A DNA stretch of 64,000 nucleotides from Acidobacteriota bacterium (GTDB lineage Bacteria > Acidobacteriota > Aminicenantia > Aminicenantales > Saccharicenantaceae): positions 1-64,000 of the forward strand of contig JAQURD010000004.1 in NCBI GenBank assembly GCA_028749115.1, read 5' to 3'. Of this stretch, positions 27,041 through 36,482 are shown piece by piece. Positions within the stretch are counted from its first letter, which is position 1, and each line of letters opens with the position of its first letter. The notes beneath the pieces were generated by a model. That model did no database searches and was not told the origin of the DNA. It saw only the letters and a list, made by a program, of their open reading frames with translations. Made by a program: the position numbers and the translations under genes.

Positions 27041-28126
27041 TTATTTTTTGGCGGCCAGTAGAGCATTCCTGGCCAGCTCAGCCAGTTCTTCACCTGAAGT
27101 TGCGTATTTACGTTTTTGATGCCGATTTTTTATCTGGTCGATCCAGGCTTTGATCCGCGGCAACTGGCATAAATTAGCTGTTCTGGCTCCTTCTTCTGAA
27201 AAGACCTCAGCTGTCACGGTATAAGGGATGCCGGTAGAGGTCAGATCCTGGCTGTTAAAAATCTTCATCAGCCTTTCCTTTAATTGGACGGCGCTGGCCG
27301 CATTGGTGTCGGGAAGAAGAACCAGAAATTCGTGCATTTCAATTCTGGAGACCAGGTCTATCTGGCGGACAACTTTTTTTAAAATAAAACTTAAATTAGT
27401 TAGGACCCGCTCTCCAGCCTCGGGGCCAAAAGTTTGAACTATTTTTTCAAAATAATCTACGTCAATTCTCAGCAGTGAGAGGTCATAACCATGCCTCTGG
27501 CAGCGTTCAATTTCTCTCTGAAAATAGTGGAAAAAAGTTTTAGAGTTATAAGTTTGGGTCAGGCTATCAAAGGCGTCAAGCTGCTTCAACTCGGTTAGCA
27601 GGATGATCCGTTCAAGCATCAGTTCAGTAAAATTAACCAGAATCTGTAGAAGTTTGAACTCTTCAAGAGAAAAAGCTTTTTTTCCGGGCCCATTGATCAG
27701 ATAGATGACTCCAAAGACCGTTCTCTCCACCCGGAAGGGAATAGCCATCAAGCTCTTTATTTCAAAATCAGGCAGGTTATCAACCTTAGAGTTGAATCTT
27801 GGATCATTCCTGGTATCAGTCATAATAATATTTTGATTGGTTTCAGCCGCCAGGCCACAAGCTCCTTCCCCCTTTCTGACCAGTCTGTCTTTCCATTTAT
27901 CAGCCTTTTCCCCCAGGATTAAACTATATCTCAGTCCATCGCTGGGTTGGTCTTTGATCAAAAAACTGGCTATTTCAGGTTGGGAAAAAGAAATAGCCTT
28001 CTGAAGCAAACGAGCAAGCAAGTCGTCTGGATTTCTAGCCAGACTGATCTCCCTGACAGCTTCATAAGTTGCGTTTAAGTTGAAGCTTTCTCTTTCCTCC
28101 GCTGGCTCACCCTTTGTTTCTTGCAT
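27041..28126 (-). CDS. GAF domain protein with degenerate GGDEF domain
   Basis: 361-aa signalling protein. The GAF sensor domain covers about residues 20-180 (IGLA-like ISLARNPDDLLARLL, FRVERTVFGVIYLING). It is followed by a GGDEF fold (LDAFDSLTQTYNSKTFFHYF, LLRIDVDYFEKI). The active-site loop reads RIEMHEFLVLL where active diguanylate cyclases have RxGGDEF. It should therefore not make cyclic-di-GMP, though it could bind GTP or act as a scaffold. The last roughly 70 residues do not match the domain well. It is the distal gene of the ABC/DUF4340 operon (19 nt after DUF4340) and convergent with the flavodiiron gene. No signal peptide. Confidence 0.8.
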   Translation of the reverse strand: MQETKGEPAEERESFNLNATYEAVREISLARNPDDLLARLLQKAISFSQPEIASFLIKDQPSDGLRYSLILGEKADKWKDRLVRKGEGACGLAAETNQNIIMTDTRNDPRFNSKVDNLPDFEIKSLMAIPFRVERTVFGVIYLINGPGKKAFSLEEFKLLQILVNFTELMLERIILLTELKQLDAFDSLTQTYNSKTFFHYFQREIERCQRHGYDLSLLRIDVDYFEKIVQTFGPEAGERVLTNLSFILKKVVRQIDLVSRIEMHEFLVLLPDTNAASAVQLKERLMKIFNSQDLTSTGIPYTVTAEVFSEEGARTANLCQLPRIKAWIDQIKNRHQKRKYATSGEELAELARNALLAAKK

Positions 28127-28145
28127 CAGTTGAATCTAATCATAA

Positions 28146-29537
28146 TTACTTTTTGGTTTCACTTAGTTTGAAATCTTCAACCCCGCTTGGCCAACTAGAT
28201 AACAGGTTAAAATCAATCAGAAATAAATAGGCGAAATCGCTGTTTTTGACTGCCACCTGATTTTTATCTTTGAGCTTCTGGCCAAAAAACAGCTTGATTG
28301 TTTTTTCTTTATCATCTTCTGCCTTGACTTTAATTATAATCTCGTACTGAGGTTTGTCCAGCCCATAGGCTTCAAGAGCTTGAGGACGGTCAATAAAATC
28401 TATGGCTTCCAGGTATTCCAATTGCCGCAGGAGTGACTCTGCCTGTGAGGCCTCAGCCAGTTCCTTTTGCCCGGTCTGAGTAATTAAATACCAATTGTCC
28501 TCCGGTTTATCCTTATCGCCGGATTTTTCTTTAACCAGAGAAAAGGACTCGCTGCCTCTTTTTATGGTCAGGGCAGTAGCCCTCCAGCTATTAAACTGAG
28601 CTATCCTTTTTTCTCTTAGCTCGCTGGCTTTTTTGCAGATATCATTGATTATCTGATTATCAACCTGAACAATTTTGGCCAGGAGCGAGGTAGTAGCTAT
28701 AACTGTTTCCTCTTTTTTGCGCAGGCTGAGAATTATTTCCTGGCCATTAGCCAGCATCAGCCTGATAGTATATTCTGGAGGATGGAGGCCATAAGCCTTT
28801 AAGTCTTCCAGCTTTTTATCTTCAGCCAGAAAATTTCTGGCTTTGAGCGCCGATAAATTATTCAGGATGGAATCAATCTGAGAACTAGAGGCCAGTGCTT
28901 CAACCGGGCTGATTAAATAGAAGTCATCTCCCTTCTTAATCAATTTCCAGGCCAGTTCCCTTGAACTGAGCTCGAGTGACTGAACTTCTTTTGGTTCAAA
29001 CTTTAAGATGTTCTTGTTTCTTAGATCAAAAAGCTTCTTGTCCAGGCTGGTTTTTACGTAAGCGGGCAGCAGGACAACCCTGGTCTCATCGGCCCGCCGG
29101 GCATAAAGTGTCCCATCCAGAGGGTTTTCCATTCCAGTTAAGATTGAGATTGGCTCTGACTGTTCTTTTAACCAGATTTTGATTTCCTTTTGGGGGAAAC
29201 CATATTCTTTTAAATCGGCCGGCTGATTATCAACTAGATGTTCAATCCTTAAACCGGCCAGAGTTTCCACCAGGTTATTAACCTCATAACTGTCAGCTTC
29301 CGTCACCAGGGGTTCGATCACCTGCCAGTTGCCTTTTTCATCTTTCTGAATAGTGATGGTGGTTTGATCAGAATTGATTAGTTGAAGCTTCTCTACATCG
29401 CTGACTTTCAGGTCAGTCAGCAACTCAGTCTTTTCTTTTTTTTCTTTAGCTATTTTTGAGTTATGTTCAACCAGCAGAACTCCGGCCAGAGCCAGAATAA
29501 AGATGACTAAAAGAATAATGGTCGTTTTAAATTTCAC
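28146..29537 (-). CDS. DUF4340 domain membrane-anchored protein
   Basis: 463 aa with a single N-terminal membrane helix (TTIILLVIFILALAGVLLV) and a large outer part made of repeated DUF4340-type modules. Each has a pattern such as DLKVSDVEKLQLINSDQTTITIQK, LIKKGDDFYLISP and TALTIKRGSESFSL. DUF4340 proteins often follow GldG-like genes and are thought to be partners of these ABC systems, but their role is unknown. The start ATG overlaps the upstream GldG-like stop by 4 nt, so translation is coupled. Third component of the gene set ATPase-permease-GldG-DUF4340. Confidence 0.8.
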   Translation of the reverse strand: MKFKTTIILLVIFILALAGVLLVEHNSKIAKEKKEKTELLTDLKVSDVEKLQLINSDQTTITIQKDEKGNWQVIEPLVTEADSYEVNNLVETLAGLRIEHLVDNQPADLKEYGFPQKEIKIWLKEQSEPISILTGMENPLDGTLYARRADETRVVLLPAYVKTSLDKKLFDLRNKNILKFEPKEVQSLELSSRELAWKLIKKGDDFYLISPVEALASSSQIDSILNNLSALKARNFLAEDKKLEDLKAYGLHPPEYTIRLMLANGQEIILSLRKKEETVIATTSLLAKIVQVDNQIINDICKKASELREKRIAQFNSWRATALTIKRGSESFSLVKEKSGDKDKPEDNWYLITQTGQKELAEASQAESLLRQLEYLEAIDFIDRPQALEAYGLDKPQYEIIIKVKAEDDKEKTIKLFFGQKLKDKNQVAVKNSDFAYLFLIDFNLLSSWPSGVEDFKLSETKK

Positions 29538-31105
29538 AGGGATCTCCTTTTGAGCCAGACACCTAGTCCGATCATGAGGACAAGGGCGGGCAGGAGAATA
29601 ATTGAGACAAACATCAACAGGCGCCCCTGGCTGGGAGTCATCTGAATCGTCCTCGGAATTTGAGTCCGGGGCTGAATGGAAATTAAGTCTTCCTCCTGGG
29701 TAAGCCAGTTGACAGTATTAAGAAAAAAGTTGCCATTACCTGAAAAGTTGTAATACTTGTTGGACATAAAATCGGAATCGCCGAAGACCGCCAGCCTCAA
29801 TTCCCGGTTAGAAGATGAATCTGCTACCTGGCTGTCTGGCGTTGCCGTTGACTTATCAGGATTGGTTATAGTAACCGTTTTACTCCCGGCGACAGCCAGC
29901 GAGACAGGCCCGGCTTTATCTTTAGCCGGGTCAAAAGAAACTTCCTGCTGTTCAAGCTGCCTTTCTGACCAGGCATTGGCACTGGTTCTGGCAATTATCG
30001 TCAGGGTAAGGCCTTCTGGTTTGCTGTCTGCTAGTTCGACTGATCTGGCCAGTGGATAAAAAGTAGCATAACGGAAGTTTTTGGTAATCTCATGGGTCTG
30101 ATATTCAGTTACAGCTGGCATAAAATAATCGCCGCCCAGAAGCCGGGAAACACGATCAACGACGATGTCGTTTTCCAGCTTAATTCCATAAGTCAACAGC
30201 CAGGGCTCAAGTCCGGTTGCCGTTTCTGGATCAATCAGGAATAATATCCGGCCGCCCTGGTCAAGATATTGCTTCAAGGTGTCAAGCTCGTTAGGCAGCA
30301 GGGCTGCCTTTGGCCCGGGGACAACCAGCAGGCTGCAATCACCCGGGAAGTTGGAAGATAAAGCCAGAGGCAGTTTCTTGATTTCATAACCGATTTTTTC
30401 CAGTTCACCTTTAGCGGTGCTGAAACCAGTCTCACCCGTCTCTTCTATGGAATCCTCGCCATGTCCTTCCAGAAAATAAATGACTTTCTTCCTTTCTCTG
30501 GTCAGTTTGATAATAGCATTGGTAATGTCTTCTTCGGAAGCAGTGGTAATTCTATTTTCTTTTTCTCCGAGTTCAAAGACAGTTGTGCCGTCTTCAGTGA
30601 TGCCGTATTTTTTTACCAGCCCGGGGTTTTTATCCGGATCAATGAATTCATATTTAATTCTTGGTGAATGGTAAGCATATATTTTCAGGAGATTGTCCAT
30701 AGTTGTCCGCCCGGCATTACCTTCCCGAAAGAAGGCCTTAATCAAAATATCCTGATTCAGATTTTTTACTACCTGGATTGACTGGTCAGACAGGCTGTGG
30801 ATTCTGGCGGCGGTAAAATCTAAACGGTAGTGATGCCTGGCCAGGAAAAAATTGGCCACAACCAGCAAGCCAAGAACCAAAATAATTATTAGCAGCATAT
30901 TCCCTGAATAAAGGAAAGAACGCCGCTGGAGGCTCTGTTTAAGTCCTGACAGGTTAAGGATAAGGTAAAGAACGAGCAGAACCAGTCCGGACAGAGCGAG
31001 AGTGAGAGCAATCTTCTGGTATTGAGGCCAGACAATAAGCAGAATAAAGGATAGAACTACCAGAACCAGTCCAGCATAATTTAAATATTTCTTTAGCCAG
31101 CTCAT
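29534..31105 (-). CDS. GldG-like ABC transport auxiliary protein
   Basis: Membrane protein of 523 aa resembling GldG, the auxiliary ABC component of gliding bacteria that also occurs in non-gliding phyla. The start is ATG 31105, with GGTGGAGGT upstream and right after the permease stop; the longer frame overlapping the permease is unlikely. Three N-terminal helices are followed by the extracytoplasmic ABC_transp_aux-type domain (SLSDQSIQVVKNLNQDILIKAF, YFLEGHGEDSIEETG, VVPGPKAALLPNEL). A C-terminal helix ends the protein (LLMFVSIILLPALVLMIGLGVW). Its role in secretion or in envelope assembly is unknown. Confidence 0.8.
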   Translation of the reverse strand: MSWLKKYLNYAGLVLVVLSFILLIVWPQYQKIALTLALSGLVLLVLYLILNLSGLKQSLQRRSFLYSGNMLLIIILVLGLLVVANFFLARHHYRLDFTAARIHSLSDQSIQVVKNLNQDILIKAFFREGNAGRTTMDNLLKIYAYHSPRIKYEFIDPDKNPGLVKKYGITEDGTTVFELGEKENRITTASEEDITNAIIKLTRERKKVIYFLEGHGEDSIEETGETGFSTAKGELEKIGYEIKKLPLALSSNFPGDCSLLVVPGPKAALLPNELDTLKQYLDQGGRILFLIDPETATGLEPWLLTYGIKLENDIVVDRVSRLLGGDYFMPAVTEYQTHEITKNFRYATFYPLARSVELADSKPEGLTLTIIARTSANAWSERQLEQQEVSFDPAKDKAGPVSLAVAGSKTVTITNPDKSTATPDSQVADSSSNRELRLAVFGDSDFMSNKYYNFSGNGNFFLNTVNWLTQEEDLISIQPRTQIPRTIQMTPSQGRLLMFVSIILLPALVLMIGLGVWLKRRSL

Positions 31106-31109
31106 GGGC

Positions 31110-31877
31110 TTACCTCCACCTTCTTGATTGAATGACTGAGTGAGTAAGAAAGAGGCCGAAGAAAGCGAAACTGAGATAATAAACAAGGTCAGTTGTATCA
31201 AAAATGCCTTTAGTCAGGCTGTCAAAGTGTTCGAAAAATGACAGATAGTTTAAGACACTCTGCCACAGCCCATGGACTGAATAGCTGACCCAGCTAAGCA
31301 CCCAGAAAAGAAGCAGAGTGCCAAAAGTCAAAACGGCCGAGACGATTTGATTTTCTGTAATTGACGACCAGAAAATACCGATTCCCAGGAAAGCGGCACC
31401 CAGCAGGAATAAACCCAGGTAGCCGAGAAGAAAAGGTACCAGCTCAGGATTGCCATAGATAAACGTAAAGGCAGCTGGGATGGCACTTAAGACCAGCATA
31501 ATCAGGAGAATCAGGAGAGAGGCTAAATACTTGCCGGTAATAATCTGGGTTACAGACAGGGGAGAAGTGAAAAGCAATTCTTCGGTGCCCATTTTTTTCT
31601 CTTCAGAAAAAAGCCTCATGGAGAGAAGAGGCAGCATCAGGAGCAGGACTATGCTCAGGTTATGGAAGAAAGGAGAAAAGGCCATCTGGTTGATGTTAAT
31701 CTGCTGATAGTAATATGGATTCTGGGCAAGTTGTATCGTCACTGAATTAAACCAGGAGACTAAGCTGTAGAAAAAGAAACCAGAGAGAAGCAGAAAAGTG
31801 AAGATAACAATATAAGCGATCGGTGAGCTGAAATAGGAGAGAAATTCCTTTTTGACAATTGACCAGATAGCTTTCAT
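31110..31877 (-). CDS. ABC-2 type permease, GldF-like
   Basis: 255-aa membrane subunit with six predicted helices, of the ABC-2 permease family like GldF. MKAIWSIVKKEFLSYFSSPIAYIVI is the usual start (K-E-F-x-x-Y-F-x-S-P). SMRLFSEEKKMGTEELLFTSPLS is a conserved cytoplasmic loop that contacts the ATPase. The start overlaps the ATPase stop by 4 nt. It pairs with the ATPase and the GldG-like subunit; the substrate is unknown. Confidence 0.87.
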   Translation of the reverse strand: MKAIWSIVKKEFLSYFSSPIAYIVIFTFLLLSGFFFYSLVSWFNSVTIQLAQNPYYYQQININQMAFSPFFHNLSIVLLLMLPLLSMRLFSEEKKMGTEELLFTSPLSVTQIITGKYLASLLILLIMLVLSAIPAAFTFIYGNPELVPFLLGYLGLFLLGAAFLGIGIFWSSITENQIVSAVLTFGTLLLFWVLSWVSYSVHGLWQSVLNYLSFFEHFDSLTKGIFDTTDLVYYLSFAFFGLFLTHSVIQSRRWR

Positions 31878-32800
31878 TGTTCTACCCCTCCTGACACGAT
31901 TCTTAAATATAGCTCTTCAATAGTTAAGGCCAAAGATCTCATTTCGAGCAGGCCCAGCTGCTTGTCCAGACAAAATTTGATTACCTCTTCCCGGCGGTCA
32001 GTATTTCTGTCCCACTCTAATCTGATTTCCTCTCCCTCCTGGGCGGCGCCGTCTATCCCGGGCAATTGCCGGAAAAGATTTAAAACTTCGTTATCGGCTT
32101 TTTTAAGTTTAAGATAGACTCCATCTTTCTCGCGATAGGCAGAGGTCAATTCTTCCAGGCGGCCAGCCGCCATCAATTTACCTTCATTGATTATGACCAC
32201 ACCGTCACAAACCTGAGTGACCTCCGCCAGAATATGAGTGGAGAGCATGATAGTATGTTCACCGCGGAGAGATTTAATGAGTTGCCGGATTTCAACAATT
32301 TGAGCCGGGTCAAGACCGATGGTTGGCTCATCAAGAATGATAACTTTCGGGTTATGAATCAGAGCCTGGGCCAGCCCCAGCCGCTGCCGGTAGCCGCGGG
32401 AAATGTTCTTTACCAGCCTTTTCCTCACGCTGGGCAATCCGGTAATTTCGACCGCCCGGTCAATAGCTGATTTCCTTTTGGCCTTTGGCACCCGTTTAAT
32501 CTCAGCTACAAAACTAAGATAGCCTTCAACTGTCATTTCTGGATAAAGGGGAACAGTCTCTGGCAGATAGCCAATTTCTTTTTTAACTTCCTCCGCCTGT
32601 TCGAAGACATTATAGCCAGCGACTGAAGCCCGACCGCTGGTGGCTGGCAGAAAACCGGTTAGGATTCTCATCGTGGTCGTCTTGCCGGCCGCATTCGGAC
32701 CGAGCAGGCCCCAGATCTGACCTGAATCAACCTTGAAGCTGAGATCTTTGACGGCCTCCAGTTCTCCATATTTCTTTTGCAGGTGCTCGGTTTCTATCAT
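31874..32800 (-). CDS. ABC transporter ATP-binding protein
   Basis: 308-aa ATPase. ATG 32800 is chosen because GGAGGAGG lies 8 nt upstream; an upstream start at 32923 would give about 41 non-homologous residues. Walker A is GPNAAGKTT, the signature is ISRGYRQRLGLAQAL, and Walker B is VIILDEPTIGLD followed by the switch His in STHILAEV. It energises the GldF/G-like pair and is closest to GldA-like export ATPases. It lies 58 nt after argS and leads the operon ATPase-permease-GldG-DUF4340-GAF. Confidence 0.92.
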   Translation of the reverse strand: MIETEHLQKKYGELEAVKDLSFKVDSGQIWGLLGPNAAGKTTTMRILTGFLPATSGRASVAGYNVFEQAEEVKKEIGYLPETVPLYPEMTVEGYLSFVAEIKRVPKAKRKSAIDRAVEITGLPSVRKRLVKNISRGYRQRLGLAQALIHNPKVIILDEPTIGLDPAQIVEIRQLIKSLRGEHTIMLSTHILAEVTQVCDGVVIINEGKLMAAGRLEELTSAYREKDGVYLKLKKADNEVLNLFRQLPGIDGAAQEGEEIRLEWDRNTDRREEVIKFCLDKQLGLLEMRSLALTIEELYLRIVSGGVEQ

Positions 32801-32858
32801 TGGCCACCTCCTCCAAAATCTAGATAATTTTATAAAAAATTCTAAATGAGATAAAAAG

Positions 32859-34796
32859 TTACATTTTACCCGGTACCTGAATTCCCAGGAGTCCAAGAGC
32901 CTGATTAAGAATTTCATGGGCAAAATAGATGGTTTTCAACCTAAAGGTTTTGAGTTCTTCATTTTTCTCAGCCAGGACCGTGTAGTGGTGATAGTAGCCA
33001 TTTATTTTCTGACAGAGATTAAAAGTGAACTTAGCCAGGCCGGCAAACTCCAGAGTGGCTATGGCTCTTAGAACTTCTTCATCAACATAAGATGCATAGA
33101 TAACTAATTCCCAGAAGTCGCGGGACTCTTCAGACCCTAACTTACTCAGGTTAAAATTACTTCGGGCTATCCTGGCCAATAATTCCTGGCTGCTAAGGCC
33201 TGTTTTCTCTTCAAATTTACGAAAGATGCTTCTCAGCCTGACAGCGGTATACTGCAAATAAGGTCCGGTTTCACCTTCAAAATTCAACGCCTCATCGAAA
33301 TCAAAAACAACGAGGGAATTTCTGGCATATTTTAGCATGAAATATCTAACAGCGGCGCCGGCTATCTGCCGTGATATTTGTTTTTTGGCTGATTCATCCA
33401 GCTCCGGATTTCTTTTGGCGACCTCGGCCAGAGCTTTTTCTTCCAGCCTGTCTATTAGATCATCAGCTTTAACTCCGATTCCTTTTCGGCCTGAGACTTC
33501 AAGGAAAGAGCGTTTTTTATCCTTATCTGACAGATCTACTTTGATGTCTGCCAGGCTAGTCGCAGACAGAGCAACCATTTCATAGGAGAAATGGATGGAC
33601 TTAGCTGCTTCCTGATCATAGCCGAGTGATTTAAGCCCCTGGACGACAACTTTCTGAAGATAGGACTGGCGGACATCAATTACATTGTAAACCTGGCTGC
33701 CGCCACCAAAATGAACATCATAACCTGTTGGCTCGCCTGAAGAAATCCAGATCGTCCGGCTGCCATCGGTGGCAAATGGCTCATAATAAAAATCCTGGCC
33801 AAGCAGGCCAAATTTCCAGAGTTGATAGGCAATATCCTTGCCAACATAGGTTACCGTTCCGTCTGATCTAACAATGATTTTTTCCTTTTCCTCTTCCCCC
33901 TCGAGCTTCATCACCCAGCAGCCAGCCGATTCGCCTTCGCTCAGATAATAGATAGCTCCTGTCTCTTTTAGCCTGGTAAAAGCCTTATCCCAGAATTTCA
34001 GTTTCAAGATGCTGCTTTCGCAGGGCAGGACATCATAAGTAATATTTAGCCTGTTCATGGTGGCTAAATGGGCCTGGAGAATTCGCCTCGAAACCAGGCG
34101 GGCATAATCAGCTTCAGGCGATTCACCGTGTTCAATTTTTTTTAAAATTTCTGCTTTCCGGCTGCCGGCTGATTCATGATCAGCTAAATATCTGGACACC
34201 CGGGTGTAAAGGTCCCAGCAGTAATAGTCAAATTTATCCGCCATTTTTCCCAGTTCAGTCAGAGTCTTTTTCTCAAGCTCGATCAGGCCAAAAACCACAT
34301 CAACTACCTGAACTCCGGTATCATCAATATAATTCTGAACTTCAACCTGTTCGCCCTTATAGACCAGGCATCTGGCCAAAGTATCCCCCAGACAGGCATT
34401 GCGCAAATGGCCAATATGGGCAGCTTTGTTTGGGTTAATATTAGTATGCTCGACAATAATCTTTTTCTCTTCCGGTTCGAGCCCGCTTTTATTTAAATTT
34501 CTGAATTTTTGATCAAAAAAATTTTGACGGTCGAGAAAAATGTTGATGTAGCCGCCTCCGGCCACTTCTATTTTTTCAACTCCTTCTAGCCCGGCTAACA
34601 GTTCGGCTGCTCTGGTGGCTATCACCCGGGGATTAGTTTTGAGTTTTCTGGCCAGAGGAAAAGCTAAAGATAAAGCCAGGTCACCCAGCTTTTCATCCGG
34701 AGTGCTGACCAGATCTATCTCATCAGTGGTGACCGGCCATTCCGCCTTGAGCCTGTCAGCAATTTTATCGCGCAATATCTTCTTGGTCTTGTACAT
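32859..34796 (-). CDS. argS: Arginyl-tRNA synthetase
   Basis: Class I synthetase charging tRNA-Arg. ATG 34796 (MYKTKKILRDKIADRL) gives 645 aa and agrees with the promoter; the longer frame to 34865 runs into it. The N-terminal Add-1 domain recognises the tRNA D-loop. The HIGH motif appears as AAHIGHLRN near residue 122. The KMSK loop is replaced by a family-typical region near SGRKGIGV. The C-terminal DALR anticodon-binding domain contains INGYYHHYTV. Slightly longer than many ArgRS (about 560-600) because of insertions in the catalytic part. Predicted leaderless (10 nt from TATAAT to ATG). Confidence 0.95.
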   Translation of the reverse strand: MYKTKKILRDKIADRLKAEWPVTTDEIDLVSTPDEKLGDLALSLAFPLARKLKTNPRVIATRAAELLAGLEGVEKIEVAGGGYINIFLDRQNFFDQKFRNLNKSGLEPEEKKIIVEHTNINPNKAAHIGHLRNACLGDTLARCLVYKGEQVEVQNYIDDTGVQVVDVVFGLIELEKKTLTELGKMADKFDYYCWDLYTRVSRYLADHESAGSRKAEILKKIEHGESPEADYARLVSRRILQAHLATMNRLNITYDVLPCESSILKLKFWDKAFTRLKETGAIYYLSEGESAGCWVMKLEGEEEKEKIIVRSDGTVTYVGKDIAYQLWKFGLLGQDFYYEPFATDGSRTIWISSGEPTGYDVHFGGGSQVYNVIDVRQSYLQKVVVQGLKSLGYDQEAAKSIHFSYEMVALSATSLADIKVDLSDKDKKRSFLEVSGRKGIGVKADDLIDRLEEKALAEVAKRNPELDESAKKQISRQIAGAAVRYFMLKYARNSLVVFDFDEALNFEGETGPYLQYTAVRLRSIFRKFEEKTGLSSQELLARIARSNFNLSKLGSEESRDFWELVIYASYVDEEVLRAIATLEFAGLAKFTFNLCQKINGYYHHYTVLAEKNEELKTFRLKTIYFAHEILNQALGLLGIQVPGKM

Positions 34797-34806
34797 AGTG
34801 ATTTTA

Positions 34807-34834
34807 ATTATAACAAAATTTATCTGACTAACAA
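34807..34834 (-). promoter_or_regulatory. argS promoter
   Basis: Minus-strand reading: TTGTTA (34834-34829), 16-nt spacer, TATAAT (34812-34807), then 10 nt to the ATG. The argS mRNA should have at most a few leader bases. The divergent gcvT gene has a possible TTGAAA at 34848 on the other strand. Confidence 0.6.
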
Positions 34835-34916
34835 GTTGCAGTTTCACTTGAAAGAGAGTATTCATTTATGATACTAAATAAGCACATCAAAGTATTTAGT
34901 TTTGAAAGGAAACATG

Positions 34917-36011
34917 ATGAAAAAAACCAGGTTATATCAAGTTCATAAAGAAGCCGGTGCCAGGCTGATCGAGTTTGCCGGATGGGAAATGCCGGTTGAA
35001 TATCGCGGTTTAATTGATGAGCATCTAGCTGTCAGAACTAAAGCTGGCTTATTTGATGTCAGCCACATGGGTGAAATTATAGTGGACGGGCCGGAAGCTT
35101 TGGCCCTTGTTCAGTATCTTACCCCCAACGATGCCAGCAAGCTCTTGCCTGGCCAGATCCAGTATTCTGCCCTGACTACTGATGAGGGAACTTTTGTTGA
35201 TGATTTGCTGGTTTATTGCCTGTCAGTTCCCGATAAATATTTACTAGTGGTCAATGCGGCTAACACTGATAAGGACTTTGCCTGGGTTAAAGATAAAGCG
35301 GCCAGCTTTAAGGTTAAAGCTACCAATGAAAGCGATCGTTATTCCCAGCTAGCCCTCCAGGGGCCGCTGGCCCAGGAAATTCTGCAGCCTCTAACTGATC
35401 TTGATTTAAGTCAGATGAAAACTTTTCACTTTGCTTATGGCCAGGTGGCCGGAATTGATTCCCTGGTCTCCCGCACGGGCTATACGGGAGAAGATGGTTT
35501 TGAAATATATACTCTGTCAGAAAAGCCTGATGTTATCTGGAAGGCTATTGTAGCCAAAGGGGAGCCTTTGGGACTCCAGCCGATTGGGCTGGGAGCCAGG
35601 GATACTTTGAGACTTGAAGCCAAGCTGATGCTTTACGGCAATGACATTAGCGATAAGACCACCGTTCTTGAAGCTGATCTCAAATGGATTGTTAAATTTC
35701 AAAAAGGAGATTTTCTGGGCAAGGCGGTTCTGGAAAAACAGCTGGCGGAAGGTCTAAAGAAAAAGCTGGTTGGCTTTGAAGTTGTCGATAGGGGTATCGC
35801 TCGTCCCCATTATCCGGTCTATATTGGCGGGCAAAAGGTTTCTGAAGTCTGCTCTGGCAGTTATGGCCCCTATGTCAAAAAAGCTATTGGCCTGGTTTAT
35901 TTGCCGATAGAATTTACAGCTATTGGAACTGAACTGGAAATCGGTATCCGGGACAAGATGGTTAAGGCCAGAGTCGTTCCCACCCCTTTTTATAAAAGGG
36001 AAAAGAAATAG
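34917..36011 (+). CDS. gcvT: Glycine cleavage T-protein (aminomethyltransferase)
   Basis: Moves the methylene group from the lipoyl-bound aminomethyl arm of H-protein to tetrahydrofolate, releasing ammonia. The start is ATG 34917 (AAAGGA 6 nt upstream); ATG 34914 is also possible. 364 aa. Family motifs: FAGWEMPVEYRGLIDEHLAVR, LFDVSHMGEI, SRTGYTGEDGFEIY and LGARDTLRLEAKL. First of six genes for glycine cleavage and glycyl-tRNA charging (gcvT-gcvH-gcvPA-gcvPB-glyQ-glyS). Divergent from argS. No room for a glycine riboswitch is seen in the 120-nt gap. Confidence 0.96.
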   Translation: MKKTRLYQVHKEAGARLIEFAGWEMPVEYRGLIDEHLAVRTKAGLFDVSHMGEIIVDGPEALALVQYLTPNDASKLLPGQIQYSALTTDEGTFVDDLLVYCLSVPDKYLLVVNAANTDKDFAWVKDKAASFKVKATNESDRYSQLALQGPLAQEILQPLTDLDLSQMKTFHFAYGQVAGIDSLVSRTGYTGEDGFEIYTLSEKPDVIWKAIVAKGEPLGLQPIGLGARDTLRLEAKLMLYGNDISDKTTVLEADLKWIVKFQKGDFLGKAVLEKQLAEGLKKKLVGFEVVDRGIARPHYPVYIGGQKVSEVCSGSYGPYVKKAIGLVYLPIEFTAIGTELEIGIRDKMVKARVVPTPFYKREKK

Positions 36012-36050
36012 GTTTAATAAAAAACAGATAAAATAGAAAAGGAGGAAATG

Positions 36051-36437
36051 ATGTATCCTGAAAATCTTTACTACAGCCAGGATCATGAATGGCTAAAAAT
36101 CGAAGGCGAAGAAGCCATCCTGGGGATTACTGATTTTGCTCAGAAACAGCTCGGAGATATAATCTTTGTTGATCTGCCGGCAGTCGGTAAGACGGTCGAA
36201 GCTCACCAGGCTATCGCCACTGTCGAATCGGTTAAATCTGTCTCTGATATTTATTCACCCGTGGCAGGCGAAGTCGTTCAGGTTAATCAGGAAGTGGCTC
36301 AGACGCCTGAACTTATTAATCGCGATCCGCACGGCCAGGGCTGGATTTTGAGATTGAAAATAAAGGACAAATCAGAGCTTAATAAGCTGATGAAGGCCGG
36401 AGATTATGAAAAATTTCTTGAAGGCCTGGAGCATTAA
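36051..36437 (+). CDS. gcvH: Glycine cleavage H-protein
   Basis: Lipoyl carrier of the glycine cleavage system, about 128 aa. The lipoylated lysine is in TVESVKSVSDIYSP, near residue 62. The fold is recognisable from YYSQDHEWLKIEGEEAILGITDFAQ and GDIIFVDLPAVGKTV. AGGAGG lies 5 nt before the ATG at 36051 and only 2 nt before ATG 36048, so the second is favoured. It is 40 nt after gcvT and 46 nt before gcvPA. Confidence 0.96.
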   Translation: MYPENLYYSQDHEWLKIEGEEAILGITDFAQKQLGDIIFVDLPAVGKTVEAHQAIATVESVKSVSDIYSPVAGEVVQVNQEVAQTPELINRDPHGQGWILRLKIKDKSELNKLMKAGDYEKFLEGLEH

Positions 36438-36482
36438 AATTACCAACCCTCAGGCCGGATTAATATTTTTACGGGGGAAAAG

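Noticed and set aside
31106-31201. Extended N-terminus of the GldG-like protein
   Set aside because: It overlaps the permease gene and lacks a ribosome site; ATG 31105 has one.
34797-34913. Glycine riboswitch before gcvT
   Set aside because: The gap of about 120 nt is shared with the argS promoter, too short for a tandem riboswitch, and no matching motif is seen.
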